Positions 44,901-51,700 of a stretch of DNA of 64,000 nucleotides are shown here, in pieces. The stretch comes from Varroa destructor (taxonomy: Eukaryota; Arthropoda; Arachnida; Mesostigmata; Varroidae). Numbering within the stretch: position 1 is the first letter of the stretch; the number at the start of each line of letters is the position of its first letter. A model generated the notes under the pieces. That model was not told the DNA's origin and did not search any database. It saw only the letters and a program-made list of their open reading frames with translations. The DNA is taken from positions 30,166,481 to 30,230,480 of the forward strand of contig NW_019211460.1 in NCBI RefSeq assembly GCF_002443255.2, given 5' to 3'. A program made the position numbers and the translations under genes.

Positions 44901-46159
44901 TTCCAGCAGTGACAATCTGTCTCTAGAGACATCTGGCTCATTTCATTGGACAAAGCCTCGTTTTCGGCAGGGCTAGAAGTGAGATCTAGTTCCATCAGAT
45001 TGATCGGGGCAGATTTAGGCTGTAGAGGAGAGATTTGCGCGACATAACAAACTAGCAAATGCTTAGACTTCTGCCTCTACAGAACCTAATTCGGCATGGT
45101 TAAGGAGCTTCCTTAATACTTTGACGGAATGTCAAGTTTACAATTTTTTTCTTCCGGAAAGCAAGCCATTTAGATATAAGAGCATCCTTTGTTTTTACTT
45201 GAGCTAATTCGGTGTGCACAATTATATGTATAAGGGTGATCGTGGTACGTATGCAGGGCCCTATCTAGACGAAGGCATAGCAAGTAACTGATTTCTGCAA
45301 AGTATTACTTTACGATGCAAACGTTTACGCTGAACGCTCATGCCCCCAATTATAAATTTATGCGAGTTGATTTATTAACGAACTATGTTTAAATTTCGTG
45401 AACTTCGTGAAGACGAGGCAACGTAAGCGTACGACTTCAATATTCGTTCGATTGCCTAACCATTTCATAAATCAAAAACAAAGTATTTACTTAACGCAAT
45501 CGTAACAGACACCGGACTTCGGTGGCCATGTAGTATTGAACGGTAGAGAAAACCTATGTTTCTATTATACGGTTAATGATAAAAGGTGCGTTTCGAAAAG
45601 TTCACAGTGGACCAGATTTTACGGTCGTCCGATTTTTGCCACCAGCTGCGCCCTTACCCCGCGCAAATTCGACGGCCATCACTGCTGACGTGTTTTGTTC
45701 TACTGGATTGCATTTGTTAGCCTCAAGCTTCCATCAAAGCTAAGCACGATGATCTACGTCACAATCAGATTGACACTAATCGTCTCTGATAGGCTCAACA
45801 TTTACCTCATCGCATTGTAAAAAATAACCCCCTTATAGTGCTATATATATTAGAAATACTATGATGCCTAATTAACAAAAAAAGCAAAGTCAAAGGAATC
45901 CGCGGTTCAAGTACCTGAACTACTGTTGTGCCTGTCGACAATGATAATACGTGTTGTGACGAAACGGGTTTGTATTGCAGTAAAAATTGTTGTTACCTAT
46001 CATTTGTACACTCCGTCTCCAGTACTCACAAAATGAAGTCTTGTTCCCACGTGGGTTGGCTTCCCCGTACAGCTACAGTTGTCGACTTGACATTTTGTAG
46101 TTTGAGCACGACGTAGCTCGAGGTCTGTGCTCCCACACCCTTCAGGTACGCCGAACGCA
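3404..46159 (-). CDS. unc-13: Unc-13 / Munc13 family protein, N-terminal half (24 exons, partial)
   Basis: Unc-13 proteins prime synaptic vesicles at presynaptic active zones by opening syntaxin and helping SNARE assembly. I joined 24 exons with GT...AG borders (46159-46030 through 3501-3404); each end phase matches the next start phase and no stop interrupts about 1328 codons. Identity rests on the N-terminal C2A domain (VKSTTVAVRGSQPTWEQDF, VELWNKGMLWDKLIG, FEAHFELPY) and on the calmodulin-binding helix RAKLRWLGAFNKI in the last exon. Between them lie about 1170 residues of Gln-, Asn-, Pro- and acidic-rich linker, far longer than in vertebrate Munc13-1. The C1, C2B, MUN and C2C domains are outside the window on the left. 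The gene runs the same way as the upstream mannose-6-phosphate isomerase. Identity is firm; individual borders in the linker are inferred from splice signals and phase only, and alternative transcripts are likely. Confidence 0.95.
3502..7758. other. unc-13 intron (4.26 kb)
   Basis: The stretch is flanked on the minus strand by GTACGT (7758) and TAG (3502). It contains a TA/GTATATATAT repeat at about 5508-5554 and no recognisable exon or RNA gene. Confidence 0.6.
5508..5554. repeat. TA / GTATATATAT tandem repeat
   Basis: An AT dinucleotide run passes into three copies of the decamer GTATATATAT. Confidence 0.9.
7759..8336 (-). CDS. unc-13: unc-13 exon: Ser/Pro/Ala/Gly-rich linker
   Basis: This GC-rich 578-nt exon follows acceptor ATGTCTCTTCCTCAG and ends at a consensus donor (GAAG/GTACGT). 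It reads SEIPEDAEYSVRMVTGHRNE, a disordered region, and SARPKSGGCSLFGMDEG. One base plus 192 codons plus one base fits both the 23391 exon, 15 kb upstream, and the calmodulin-helix exon downstream. The opposite strand is open as a complement effect. Membership in unc-13 rests on phase, strand, composition and order; further exons in the 15-kb intron cannot be excluded. Confidence 0.78.
14676..14771. repeat. GT run and CA run in inverted arrangement
   Basis: A short (GT)n at 14676-14688 is followed about 50 bases later by an (AC)n tract at 14740-14771 broken by one CG step. Confidence 0.85.
18260..19100 (-). other. GC-rich island with open frames; possible alternative first exon
   Basis: This block is much richer in GC than the 10 kb on either side and holds a (CCG)n run at 18863-18885. 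All three minus frames are open between about 18890 and 18800, and the plus strand has a 234-codon open frame. On the minus strand an ATG at 18673 in good context (GATATGG) begins MATRLARIRARSMPGSRQPE and stays open for 50 codons to 18521. A donor near its end (TG/GTGAAA) would have the phase needed by the unc-13 exon at 8336. It may be a promoter/first exon of a shorter unc-13 form or a CpG-like island with no protein. No family is recognised. Confidence 0.3.
18863..18885. repeat. (CCG)n trinucleotide repeat
   Basis: Seven to eight CCG units lie inside the GC island. On the minus strand they would read as Gly, Arg or Ala according to frame. Confidence 0.85.
20547..20573. repeat. (AAT)n microsatellite
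   Basis: About nine AAT units lie in intronic DNA. Confidence 0.9.
22815..22858. repeat. Perfect hairpin with TA core
   Basis: The arms TGGGCAAACTC (22815-22825) and GAGTTTGCCCA (22848-22858) are exact reverse complements around a self-complementary (AT)n core, giving an almost perfect 44-base palindrome. Confidence 0.9.
23391..23719 (-). CDS. unc-13: unc-13 exon: Ser/Thr/Asn-rich linker with PPSY
   Basis: The exon follows a CTAAC branch-like site and a pyrimidine tract ending ACTTGCAG, and ends at donor AG/GTCAGT (329 nt). It starts KESPPSYQAMQRSREGSLVK, has an Asn run and a Ser/Thr-rich stretch, then SFYEEGNQVYPYLHP. PPSY is a PPxY-type WW-domain ligand motif. It ends with two codon bases, which the 8336 exon completes as Ser. 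Confidence 0.87.
24234..24332 (-). CDS. unc-13: unc-13 exon: linker
   Basis: The acceptor is ATTCTCCTACAG and the donor CAA/GTATGT; 99 nt in phase 0 at both ends. It encodes DHYQEPTFERNGQALPQSVY then GQSPQTGATTPYQ. The exon is symmetric, so its skipping would keep the frame. Confidence 0.85.
25857..26108 (-). CDS. unc-13: unc-13 exon: polyglutamine linker
   Basis: The exon is in phase 0 at both ends, 252 nt, with donor CAG/GTACGT. It starts GQNQQQQAGGAKLPQDVHVV, contains a run of 14 Gln, and ends with LERKPSLQRQHATQ. The RKPSLQRQ stretch resembles a basophilic kinase site, but that is only a motif match. The acceptor (ATGTATCAG) is weak and was chosen because it restores phase; an acceptor further upstream is possible. 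Confidence 0.82.
25962..26003 (-). repeat. CAA/CAG polyglutamine repeat in unc-13
   Basis: On the minus strand the run is six CAA, six CAG and two CAA codons, 14 Gln in all. The mixed codons should make it less slippage-prone than a pure CAG tract. Confidence 0.9.
26375..26654 (-). CDS. unc-13: unc-13 exon: linker
   Basis: Acceptor TATCATTGCAG and donor CAG/GTACCT enclose 280 nt. Key stretches are AERHGAYEKTGGSLMGSG, SIDDDEDSRSWFNSAT and LYDGTSTAGLRLLDYNSFDQ, ending GQQQHQQATSNQ. It starts with one base (completing Gly) and ends in phase 0. Confidence 0.88.
27828..28016 (-). CDS. unc-13: unc-13 exon: acidic Asp/Glu/Tyr/Gly-rich linker
   Basis: This 189-nt exon follows acceptor CCGATTGATCCAG and ends before GTAGGT. 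It encodes EDEDYMDKYGNGEYADDAQD, then GYYENDDDGEYIEGVYYDDE and a further acidic stretch. Over 40 percent of residues are Asp or Glu, with regularly spaced Tyr and Gly. The plus strand is open across the exon as a complement effect. Confidence 0.88.
28782..28869 (-). CDS. unc-13: unc-13 exon: acidic linker, HDPY repeats
   Basis: This 88-nt exon has acceptor TTCTTTTGGGCAG and donor GA/GTAAGC. It encodes GHDPYRDDDKDYHDPYNEDE then DEEDNQQNY. HDPY occurs twice, 11 residues apart. The region is likely disordered and strongly negative. Confidence 0.85.
29065..29328 (-). CDS. unc-13: unc-13 exon: Met/Asn/Gln-rich linker
   Basis: Acceptor GATGTTTTTATAG and donor G/GTGAGG enclose 264 nt. It reads CYGTVNRNWGRQDTIDYSPM, a Met-Asn-Gln stretch (NNQMNAMNQMNQRMNLGQ) and a basic Pro/Lys end (HPKPIQTKP). 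The frame stays open past the donor for about 20 codons; the consensus donor and the phase of the next exon decide the border. Confidence 0.82.
29623..29896 (-). CDS. unc-13: unc-13 exon: Gly/Gln/Met-rich linker
   Basis: Acceptor TTTGCTCTGTTTAATAG and donor G/GTTAGT enclose 274 nt. The product begins MAYAGQVSGMMDQSGMGQGF and continues with Gln/Gly/Ala-rich sequence to DAANG. The Met at the start is only the first in-phase codon of the exon, although an alternative transcript could use it as a start. Confidence 0.85.
29934..29982. repeat. (TA)n microsatellite in unc-13 intron
   Basis: TA repeats with one AC interruption occupy most of a 112-bp intron between the 30009 and 29896 exon borders. 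Confidence 0.9.
30009..30128 (-). CDS. unc-13: unc-13 exon: Asn/Gln-rich linker
   Basis: This 120-nt exon is in phase 0 at both ends, from acceptor GGTCGCTGTAG to donor GTGAGC. It encodes IPPGQQPWNSNTISGRQFDQ then QVPSIGNNLTNNQQQPHFEN. A CTAAC branch-like sequence lies about 25 bases before the acceptor. A TA microsatellite fills much of the following 112-bp intron. Confidence 0.8.
30321..30453 (-). CDS. unc-13: unc-13 exon: Gln-rich linker
   Basis: Acceptor CTGTATTGGCAG and donor CAG/GTGGGA enclose 133 nt. One base completes Arg, then PSLERQKGFALEEGGLPMDP and a tract with 14 Gln in 24 residues. It ends in phase 0. Confidence 0.85.
31100..31189 (-). CDS. unc-13: unc-13 exon: Pro/Ser-rich linker
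   Basis: The exon has a strong pyrimidine tract (GCTTGCTTCCTGTTGCAG) and donor AAG/GTAATT. In the phase set by its neighbours it reads SQYSCGSEYPGSARAQPP then TDFPRWSSPSSR, ending with two bases of an Arg codon. An in-frame GTAGCG inside is a weak alternative donor. Confidence 0.72.
35114..35169 (-). CDS. unc-13: unc-13 exon: linker
   Basis: This 56-nt exon follows acceptor GTGATTACAG and ends at donor AG/GTGAGC. Phase 0 gives QSMALSSATCQPPTGYRS and two bases of a Ser codon completed by the next exon. Other frames do not join both neighbours. Low complexity limits certainty. Confidence 0.65.
35317..35434 (-). CDS. Possible cassette exon in unc-13
   Basis: A very strong acceptor (TTCTTTTTTTTTCAG) precedes 118 nt ending at GTTAGT. 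Only one frame is open: one base, then YRSYSKGLDRFSDSLCLKLN and a basic tail. The phases fit after 36427 and before 35169. The composition differs from the Gln-rich neighbours, so this is uncertain. Confidence 0.28.
36427..36449 (-). CDS. Possible cassette microexon in unc-13
   Basis: A 23-nt segment between acceptor GGTTTTTTTAG and donor GTAAGG reads QLASSGH plus two bases in phase 0. With the candidate at 35434-35317 it adds 47 codons and keeps the unc-13 frame. There is no homology support. Confidence 0.25.
37610..37705 (-). CDS. unc-13: unc-13 exon: symmetric Gln-rich exon
   Basis: Acceptor TTTACCTCCTCTTCAG and donor CAG/GTTGGT enclose 96 nt in phase 0 at both ends. The product is ELHLQQQEEQIRQQHLQRQQ then ALLQQNQQQLQQ. 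The opposite strand is open here and reads as an Ala/Glu-rich protein, which is simply the complement of CAG/CTG-rich codons. Confidence 0.85.
39280..39366 (-). CDS. unc-13: unc-13 exon: symmetric Gln/Arg-rich exon
   Basis: The exon encodes EVARQHDIQRQAELARQQEE then IRRQQQVLK. It has acceptor CTCATTTAG and donor AAA/GTAAGC (87 nt). A donor nine bases earlier (CAG/GTACTC, ending at 39289) would give 78 nt; both keep phase 0. It is strongly charged and Gln-rich with heptad-like spacing of A/I/L. Confidence 0.8.
39581..39640 (-). CDS. unc-13: unc-13 exon: symmetric Gln-rich exon
   Basis: This is a 60-nt exon in phase 0 at both ends, encoding ELRCQQELLKQQQMEFQRQQ. The acceptor is CCGACTCAG, with a T-rich tract 10 to 20 bases upstream; the donor is CAG/GTTAGC. 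It can be skipped or kept without changing frame. It begins with GAG and ends CAG-CAG, as neighbouring exons do. Confidence 0.8.
39855..39982 (-). CDS. unc-13: unc-13 exon: Gln-rich coiled-coil-like segment
   Basis: Acceptor GCTTTTTTTCAG and donor CAG/GTAATC enclose 128 nt. The peptide AGLEATIFQQQEIQRQQQQQ, then LQQIQQQAVQQEMQRQLDIQ, has about half Gln with regularly placed hydrophobic and basic residues, as in Gln-rich coiled coils. It starts with two bases and ends in phase 0. Confidence 0.85.
40365..40402. repeat. 22-bp direct tandem repeat (1.7 copies)
   Basis: The unit GTTAATTAAGATGTTTTAAG plus AT is followed by an exact 16-base partial copy, in an unc-13 intron. Confidence 0.8.
42443..42509 (-). 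CDS. unc-13: unc-13 exon: short Gln-rich linker
   Basis: This 67-nt exon follows acceptor CATTCCAG and reads FNRQRDQLMPTQPQLTAQQQ, then ends QA plus one base before donor GTTTGT. The start and end phases fit both neighbours. The sequence is low complexity, so support comes from splice signals and phase rather than homology. Confidence 0.75.
42709..42908 (-). CDS. unc-13: unc-13 exon: EDSDYTSDV motif and Gln/Pro linker
   Basis: The exon begins SGISEDSDYTSDVGYPAVG and continues with a Pro/Ser/Gly and Gln-rich tract ending HEQQQ. From memory, an EDSDYTSDV patch after C2A also occurs in insect Unc-13. The acceptor is ATTGTAG and the donor CAG/GTGAAA; the exon ends on a codon boundary. Confidence 0.88.
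43421..43543 (-). CDS. unc-13: unc-13 exon: post-C2A helix
   Basis: Acceptor CATTACAG and donor T/GTGAGT enclose 123 nt encoding EISADGGPELAGKLQMLNTI and MDEKQRQQQQ, then a short basic tail. This corresponds to the helix after C2A in the family (in Munc13-1, a segment with ...KKLEQLNAM...), which supports C2A dimerisation there. The phase fits both neighbours. Confidence 0.88.
43795..43942 (-). CDS. unc-13: unc-13 exon: end of C2A domain
   Basis: The exon is 148 nt in phase 0, with acceptor TTCTATAG and donor G/GTACGT. It encodes GIQYSAEPSEGVWLNLDAEF, then a variable loop and QLLFEAHFELPY. The VWLNLDAE and LLFEAHFELPY strands match the last beta strands of Munc13 C2A (family form: EWLTLD...HRILLDAHFELP). 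It ends one base into a codon. Confidence 0.94.
44196..44292 (-). CDS. unc-13: unc-13 exon: second part of C2A domain
   Basis: The acceptor TTTTTTTCCCTTAG and donor CAG/GTAAGA flank 97 nt. One base completes the Phe codon from the previous exon, then ETSRLDASLAVELWNKGMLW and DKLIGCTLIPLQ follow. The VE(V/L)WNKG...WD...G pattern is diagnostic of the Unc-13 C2A domain. The exon ends on a codon boundary. Confidence 0.95.
44595..44646 (-). CDS. Unassigned minus-strand exon, partner of 45019-44885
   Basis: A perfect TACTAAC branch sequence lies just before acceptor CCATAG, and the donor is CAG/GTGATG. In phase 0 it reads LENDQRTTVLDLRHAST plus one base. That end phase could splice to the unc-13 exon at 43543 (two-base start), which would give a protein without the C2A domain. 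The function is unknown. Confidence 0.42.
44885..45019 (-). CDS. Unassigned minus-strand exon inside unc-13 C2A intron
   Basis: A strong acceptor (GCAAATCTCTCCTCTACAG) opens a 135-nt phase-0 exon ending at donor GCA/GTAAGA. It encodes PKSAPINLMELDLTSSPAEN then EALSNEMSQMSLETDCHCWK. The two other frames stop within 9 codons. I do not recognise the family. Its phase fits the next candidate exon (44646) exactly, but neither fits between the two C2A exons that flank them. It may be an alternative N-terminal exon of unc-13 or part of a nested gene. Confidence 0.45.
46030..46159 (-). CDS. unc-13: unc-13 exon: first part of C2A domain
   Basis: The acceptor is a clean tract ending TTTATTTCAG and the donor is GTGAGT. 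The exon starts with two codon bases, ends with two, and encodes RSAYLKGVGAQTSSYVV followed by LKLQNVKSTTVAVRGSQPTW and EQDFI. This is the first half of the Munc13 C2A beta-sandwich. In mammalian Munc13-1 this domain is Ca2+-independent; it homodimerises or binds the RIM zinc finger. The usual Ca2+-binding aspartate cluster is not visible here either. Confidence 0.95.
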
Positions 46160-46611
46160 CTGAAATAAACAGTATAATAGTAAAATGTAAATCATGAACC
46201 GAAAATTTATAGAGACCATTTAGAGAAAAATAGATTCTGGACATGGATCAGGGGGGCTGAACTGCACATCATTAAATCTTGCCGATCTCAATGTATCGCA
46301 CTCCTTTGCTCGCCAATGCGTTGACTAAACAGGAAACAGCTTCTTAGTTGTCCGCAGATTTTAACAAAACTGGGTTATGGTAACAGGCGGACTCGTTACA
46401 TTCACGACCCAGTAATAATAATTGCGCTGCCATTGATGTATATCGCCTTTGTTAGTTAAAGGTGTTACGTGAGGCAAGTAGTAAAAGGCTAATCGTTCGG
46501 ATAGATTTAGGTACGCCTCTGGTAGATAATTTTCTATCCACGATGTCTGCCAGGTGGCCGAACATTGCTACATAATTGTCGCTATTGCCGTCCTAAACTA
46601 CGGATGAGAAA

Positions 46612-46650
46612 GGTTTGATGCGCGCTCGTAAAGATAGGCCGCATCAAACC
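46612..46650. repeat. 11-bp perfect inverted repeat
   Basis: GGTTTGATGCG and CGCATCAAACC are separated by a 17-base loop, upstream of the first C2A exon. Confidence 0.8.
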
Positions 46651-47517
46651 ATACCGACAAATCGAAAATTCGAGTGATCCTCAGAGAAAATTTCGTAGCA
46701 ACAGTGAACGACCCAATAGGCGCCACCGTTCTTCCGATACCCTTTTCTCAGTCCGGGTCCATTTGCTAGTTCGCGATTGTCAAAACCCATTTAAAAGCAT
46801 ATTCATACGAACGTCGAACATTTTCAAATCAGCCGACTCAATGAAGTATCGATAATTGGAAAGCCACGAAATGAAGCATGATCAAGCATAATTGGCATTA
46901 CATGTAGCTCAAAAGATTTCTCTCGGTAAACAACTGTTGAACTTCACAGAAAAACACTTCGCCATCTTTAACGTTCGAAGTACGAGTAGAGTCGATATTT
47001 TCTTTCGAAAGTTATATTTTGCAGAGCCAGTATGCAATGTAGGTAGAGGATTTTTGAATTTCAAAATTGCCTGACCATCTTACTTGGCCAAAAACCACGA
47101 AACAGCACTACGGGTGTACAGACATTCGAAGCTCCGCCGATGGCTAAAAGCTATATTGCTTAATACAGATGATTTCAGCAATCTGTTTTAGGGATAGCAG
47201 AAAAGATGATTAGCTTCACTGTGCCTTACAGGTTTGAGCAGAAGAAAAAAACTTCTACCTAACAATCTACATTAGGGTTAACAGCAAACGTGTTAATACC
47301 ATATCTGTCTGTAATTTCGGGGTGTCAATGCAGGCTGCAACAATAGCAGTCTTTTTATACATAACACATAAGTTGGCATTTTAATTCGGATCATTACGTT
47401 AGGATTTCGCGCCTTGTAACCCAGGGCTATCTCTCCGAACTTTATGGGGGACGGCTTAAAAGAGCCGCCTTGTTCTTTGCTCTCGATTCTGAGAATAAAC
47501 GAGTTCCACAAACTGGT

Positions 47518-47519
<2 letters not shown>

Positions 47520-47549
<30 letters not shown>
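47520..47549. repeat. 30-base homopolymer T run
   Basis: On the minus strand this is A30, which could be the tail of an old retroposed copy. I could not define target-site duplications or a body. Confidence 0.85.
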
Positions 47550-47551
<2 letters not shown>

Positions 47552-48692
47552 TGACCAAATACTTATAATTATGATTACGTTTATCTAGGGTTAGTAATAT
47601 TAAATCAACTACGACTATAAAATATAGCTAAGCATATCTGTAACGACTGCGACAGAGATCATTCCTGGGTGTCAGCAATAATATGATTTTTAATAAAATA
47701 TTCTTCCTGAAACAATTAAACAAAGGCTGTAATTTATCCGAATATATAATAGCCAATATACTGGAAGATATCTGTACGTGTCGTTCCATTATGACCTTGG
47801 AGTGTCTCTTTTCTAACAAATCATAGGCTTATTATTGTATTGAACTGTGTACTCTATTGTAAGCCATCGACGACATGAACGCCTTCACACTATCGACCTG
47901 GTGCCTCAAGCCTTAGGAAATTACATCTCAAAATGAAACAGGTTTGTGCTGAATCAGGTTAAATTGCTTTCTAAGAGGACTATATTTAGCCCAATAAATG
48001 CAATACGGTTGATACAAACAACAGTCACCTATTTTTATTGGTGGACATCGTACGCGCTGATCTGCGGCCTCGGTGGGGCATAAGGGTGTCCGTAATATTA
48101 ATGATGATCAGCTCGGATCATTTTTAAGAGATCAGAGTAATATGAGTGATAATCTAGTTTTGCTTGATATGGACGTAGCCATCGTAACCGTAACTAAAGA
48201 AGGATATAGAATCCTTCTGTCAAGTTTATCAAGGACTTCTCGAAAGATCTACTTCGATTCGATTCGATAAACTACTAGGGATAGTAAGCGCACTACATCG
48301 AACCGTTTCATCGTATTAGTACGCAAGATAGCCAGTTATAGCTCGAGATGCATTTTCTAAATTGTATGCTTATTAAACGCTCCGCGTATTGTTATAAAAT
48401 TCATTGCCTTATTTCGTCTTAGTAATGTTGACATATTAATCTGCCAGTTTGACACAAAAAAATTAATACACATATAGTTTATATCAATGAACACTGAAAG
48501 CAACAAAAACAGAGAAGATATTTACATCGCTTTATTTTACTGGAAATTGTCGCCAACTATACATAGGGCTTAACGATTCGAATTACGCTTTCTTTTATTA
48601 TGCAAATAAACAAGTGTTCTATCCAAATAATTTTTCTCGATGATTTCCGTGTTTGATCTGTAGTCACGATCTATGGCAGGGATACTCATCAC

Positions 48693-48711
48693 TGCCTACT
48701 GACAGCAACAT
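48693..48711 (-). CDS. unc-13: Candidate initiator microexon of unc-13
   Basis: Munc13 C2A proteins begin with a very short M-x-L-L-x-V-G segment that is often on its own exon. On the minus strand an ATG at 48711 reads MLLSVG plus one base, then GTGATG. That phase matches the two-base start of the 46159 exon. The donor is weak, and no promoter or strong Kozak context is obvious. The match is six residues, so chance is a real alternative; the true start could lie elsewhere, including upstream of the window's second gene. Confidence 0.27.
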
Positions 48712-51700
48712 CTAAACAGGAGTAACATCCGCACTCAGGATGACATCAGGGATTAACACTTACTGCCTAGAATCGAATCTATATTCAATCTTCGTAGGAA
48801 TCGGTAGTCGATTACGTACCAGCTTCATTGTTTGTTCATATAGGCTTTGCCTAAAAAGATAGCTGCTTGCTTGTAGCCAATCATTCGTTCCTCCATAAAT
48901 AACAATGGAAGTAAAGCCACCTCCTGTTTCTAGTCGGAATAGTCGCGGCCGAGGCAGTGACGTTAGCCTCGCTACAGGCAGACTCAACTCTACCGCCCAT
49001 ACTCAACCGACCATAATTCACTGGTCGCCGTTAAAATCGTCACGACGTCGACTCAGTCGGAAAGGTCACTTGGAAACCTAAACGCAAATGCAATGGTGGT
49101 CCTACTAGATTTACCAGCAGCTATTTTATCTGTAGGGTCACTGTGGCGACCCAGCAACGGGCTGTGATTAGCAATTAACTGTATTACGATTAGCTGGATA
49201 CCAACCGGACCAAACAGTCTTTCTGGGCGATTTGTCGCTACAACTACAAAATGGCAGAAAGATTCATTCGTTCACTAGGATTGCCGCTATCATGGTCCTA
49301 GACGCTTCGAACGGCCCCGTAAACTTCGAGCCTTAGGGGACATAGAAACTGTTCGCCGCTGTCGACATCTACGTTGAATCATGGATCGTGTTGGTTTTTA
49401 TCTGAATGGCTGCAGGGGGCAAGTTAACAGTAATTACGTTGCATGGAAGAGACTACGGTAACTAATCGTATCTGTTAGTGTTAGCAACAACGGTGGAAGA
49501 TGCCAAGAATGACCAAGGAAGTGATTTAATCCCACGTGAAAAGCTACAGACACTTAGATTGAGGTAGAATGTATTAACCATATGGCAGGCGTACATGATG
49601 ACTCATTGTACGCGGCTAAGGAACGCTTTGGCTTGCCAAGCAATATCCTCATGTACCTTTCACCGCAACGAGCCATTTTTGATGTGAACTTAAATACACC
49701 AACCTGTTTTGAACACGGTATATATATACATAAAAAAAATCGACAGTACTGGTTCAGTGGCCGCTAAAGGCTATTCTTATGAACGATATGATCTGATCCC
49801 GTTAGAACTGCGGCACCGTTGAAGGTTCTCCGCATCTGTGCGTAGCCAAGCAGGTGAAAGATCAAAATTCGAAAATATGTCACTGAATACATATATAACT
49901 TGTCTTGTTATTATCGTCGCTATGTATTATATATGGGTCGAAGCAAGCGTATAGTAAGAGTAAACCAACAGCCGGAAAAAACGCGCCCGGTGAGTCCGGA
50001 TGCAGGCCATAGCTACACCTATAGAATTTATGAGAACTGATTTTAAGTTCATGGATATTATACTCATAGTCATATCGAGTGAGTGGGTAAAATTTCTGAC
50101 GTGTAGGTGTATCCGCAAACCTGGCGAACAGACTGTAGTCACCTTTCAAGCACAATTTTTCAATAGCCCCGCAGTGACACTTGTTCTTCTATAAGTTCGG
50201 CCGTCGCGTAAATTACGAAGCACGAATTATAATCAAAACAATACTCTCTACTCTACAAATACATAATGGACCTTTTTAAGCTTTATTGTAATTTTTCCTT
50301 GTACTAAACCCTACCCATAGAGGCCTGCAAAGCGTAGAATTTCTCATAAAGTTGGCCGCCTACAATGTACGAACGCAACAACGTGTGTATATGTAGGAAA
50401 GAAAGAGGCAAAAACGAATATATCAAAATGGCCTGTTAACGTTAACAAACGAGTGTGTAAACAATGGCAAGTAAAACTACATGCCTATTGTATGATTAAT
50501 AGGCGGTTTCCTGAACAAGTTTGGCATAGGCAATTGCTTGTACGTTTTGCCTTGAGAAAAAAGCGTCTTCGAATCGGTCCTTTATATAAAATAGATCCTA
50601 GATTTGCCGCGCAGTCTAGACGCCAACAGATGGGCCGGACATGATTCTGCCCTGTCCTTAAGCAACAATAATTATATCTTCCTCGCTAGTAGATATCGAC
50701 GTAGCTAACGTAATCCAGTCTTAGATAGATACTTAGTGGGCATGTCAGGCACAAAGTTGAGCCTCTTTGGTTGAAACTACATAATCAATACTGCAACAAT
50801 GATGAAGTCTGGCTCCTATTTGACGCTAGTAATTTGTATAACCTGTACAAGAATTGTGATTAAAAGTCCAAAAAGAGTAATCACCATGAAATTTGTACTT
50901 GTTTTTTTTTACAAATTTGACAAAACAGCCCGTTTCTTTATAATATTATTTTTCTGCTTAGTACATTATCAGCCAGCCTATACTAGCATCAGTTGGATCA
51001 GTGGAAAGTCTACCGTGAATGATGGAAGCAGGAATTCTAATTGTCGCCTTTTAGTATGCCTTTCCATTTGTCGATTATGCACATACGAGAAACGTATACT
51101 CAGTTTCGAAATTATGCGAAGTATCTGTTGGCCCGTAAAGCAATAAATAGAAATAATTAATTTTATTAGGTTTACCAATGTCTTGATATAGTCAAATTCG
51201 AAATTTCACAATTATTAGCGAGGCAATAAATTTAGGCCAATCACAACCAGGATACGAATCTTAGAAAATCTCTATTTACCTTTTAAGGATTTAAGGTAAT
51301 GTTATCGTCACGAAACAACGGTTTGTATAGACATAATAAGACAGAAAGTGCTCACAGCTCAGATTAGAGTTCTAAGTTACCTGGCCTTTCTAAAGATGAT
51401 GCCTTTGTTAAAAAAATTAAAACAACCTTTCACAAAATATAGTTTTACTATCAGCAGCGTTCCGTCAGCAATAGTTCATAAAACAGTATCTGGCGTTCTA
51501 TTGAAACCGTTGCCCCTCACATTTAGCTTCGGTTCTTTTTACCTCGCGAAAATCTGCGATATTTTATATTTTTCGACAGTTAAACCTGCGATTAGAAGGA
51601 ACTCTCTCCATTGGAAGCTAAAAATTGTAGTCTGCTAACGCAGACGCCAATCTCGTATGTAATTCTTAGAATCTTCTTTTTGTCCATACGTTTCGTAGTT

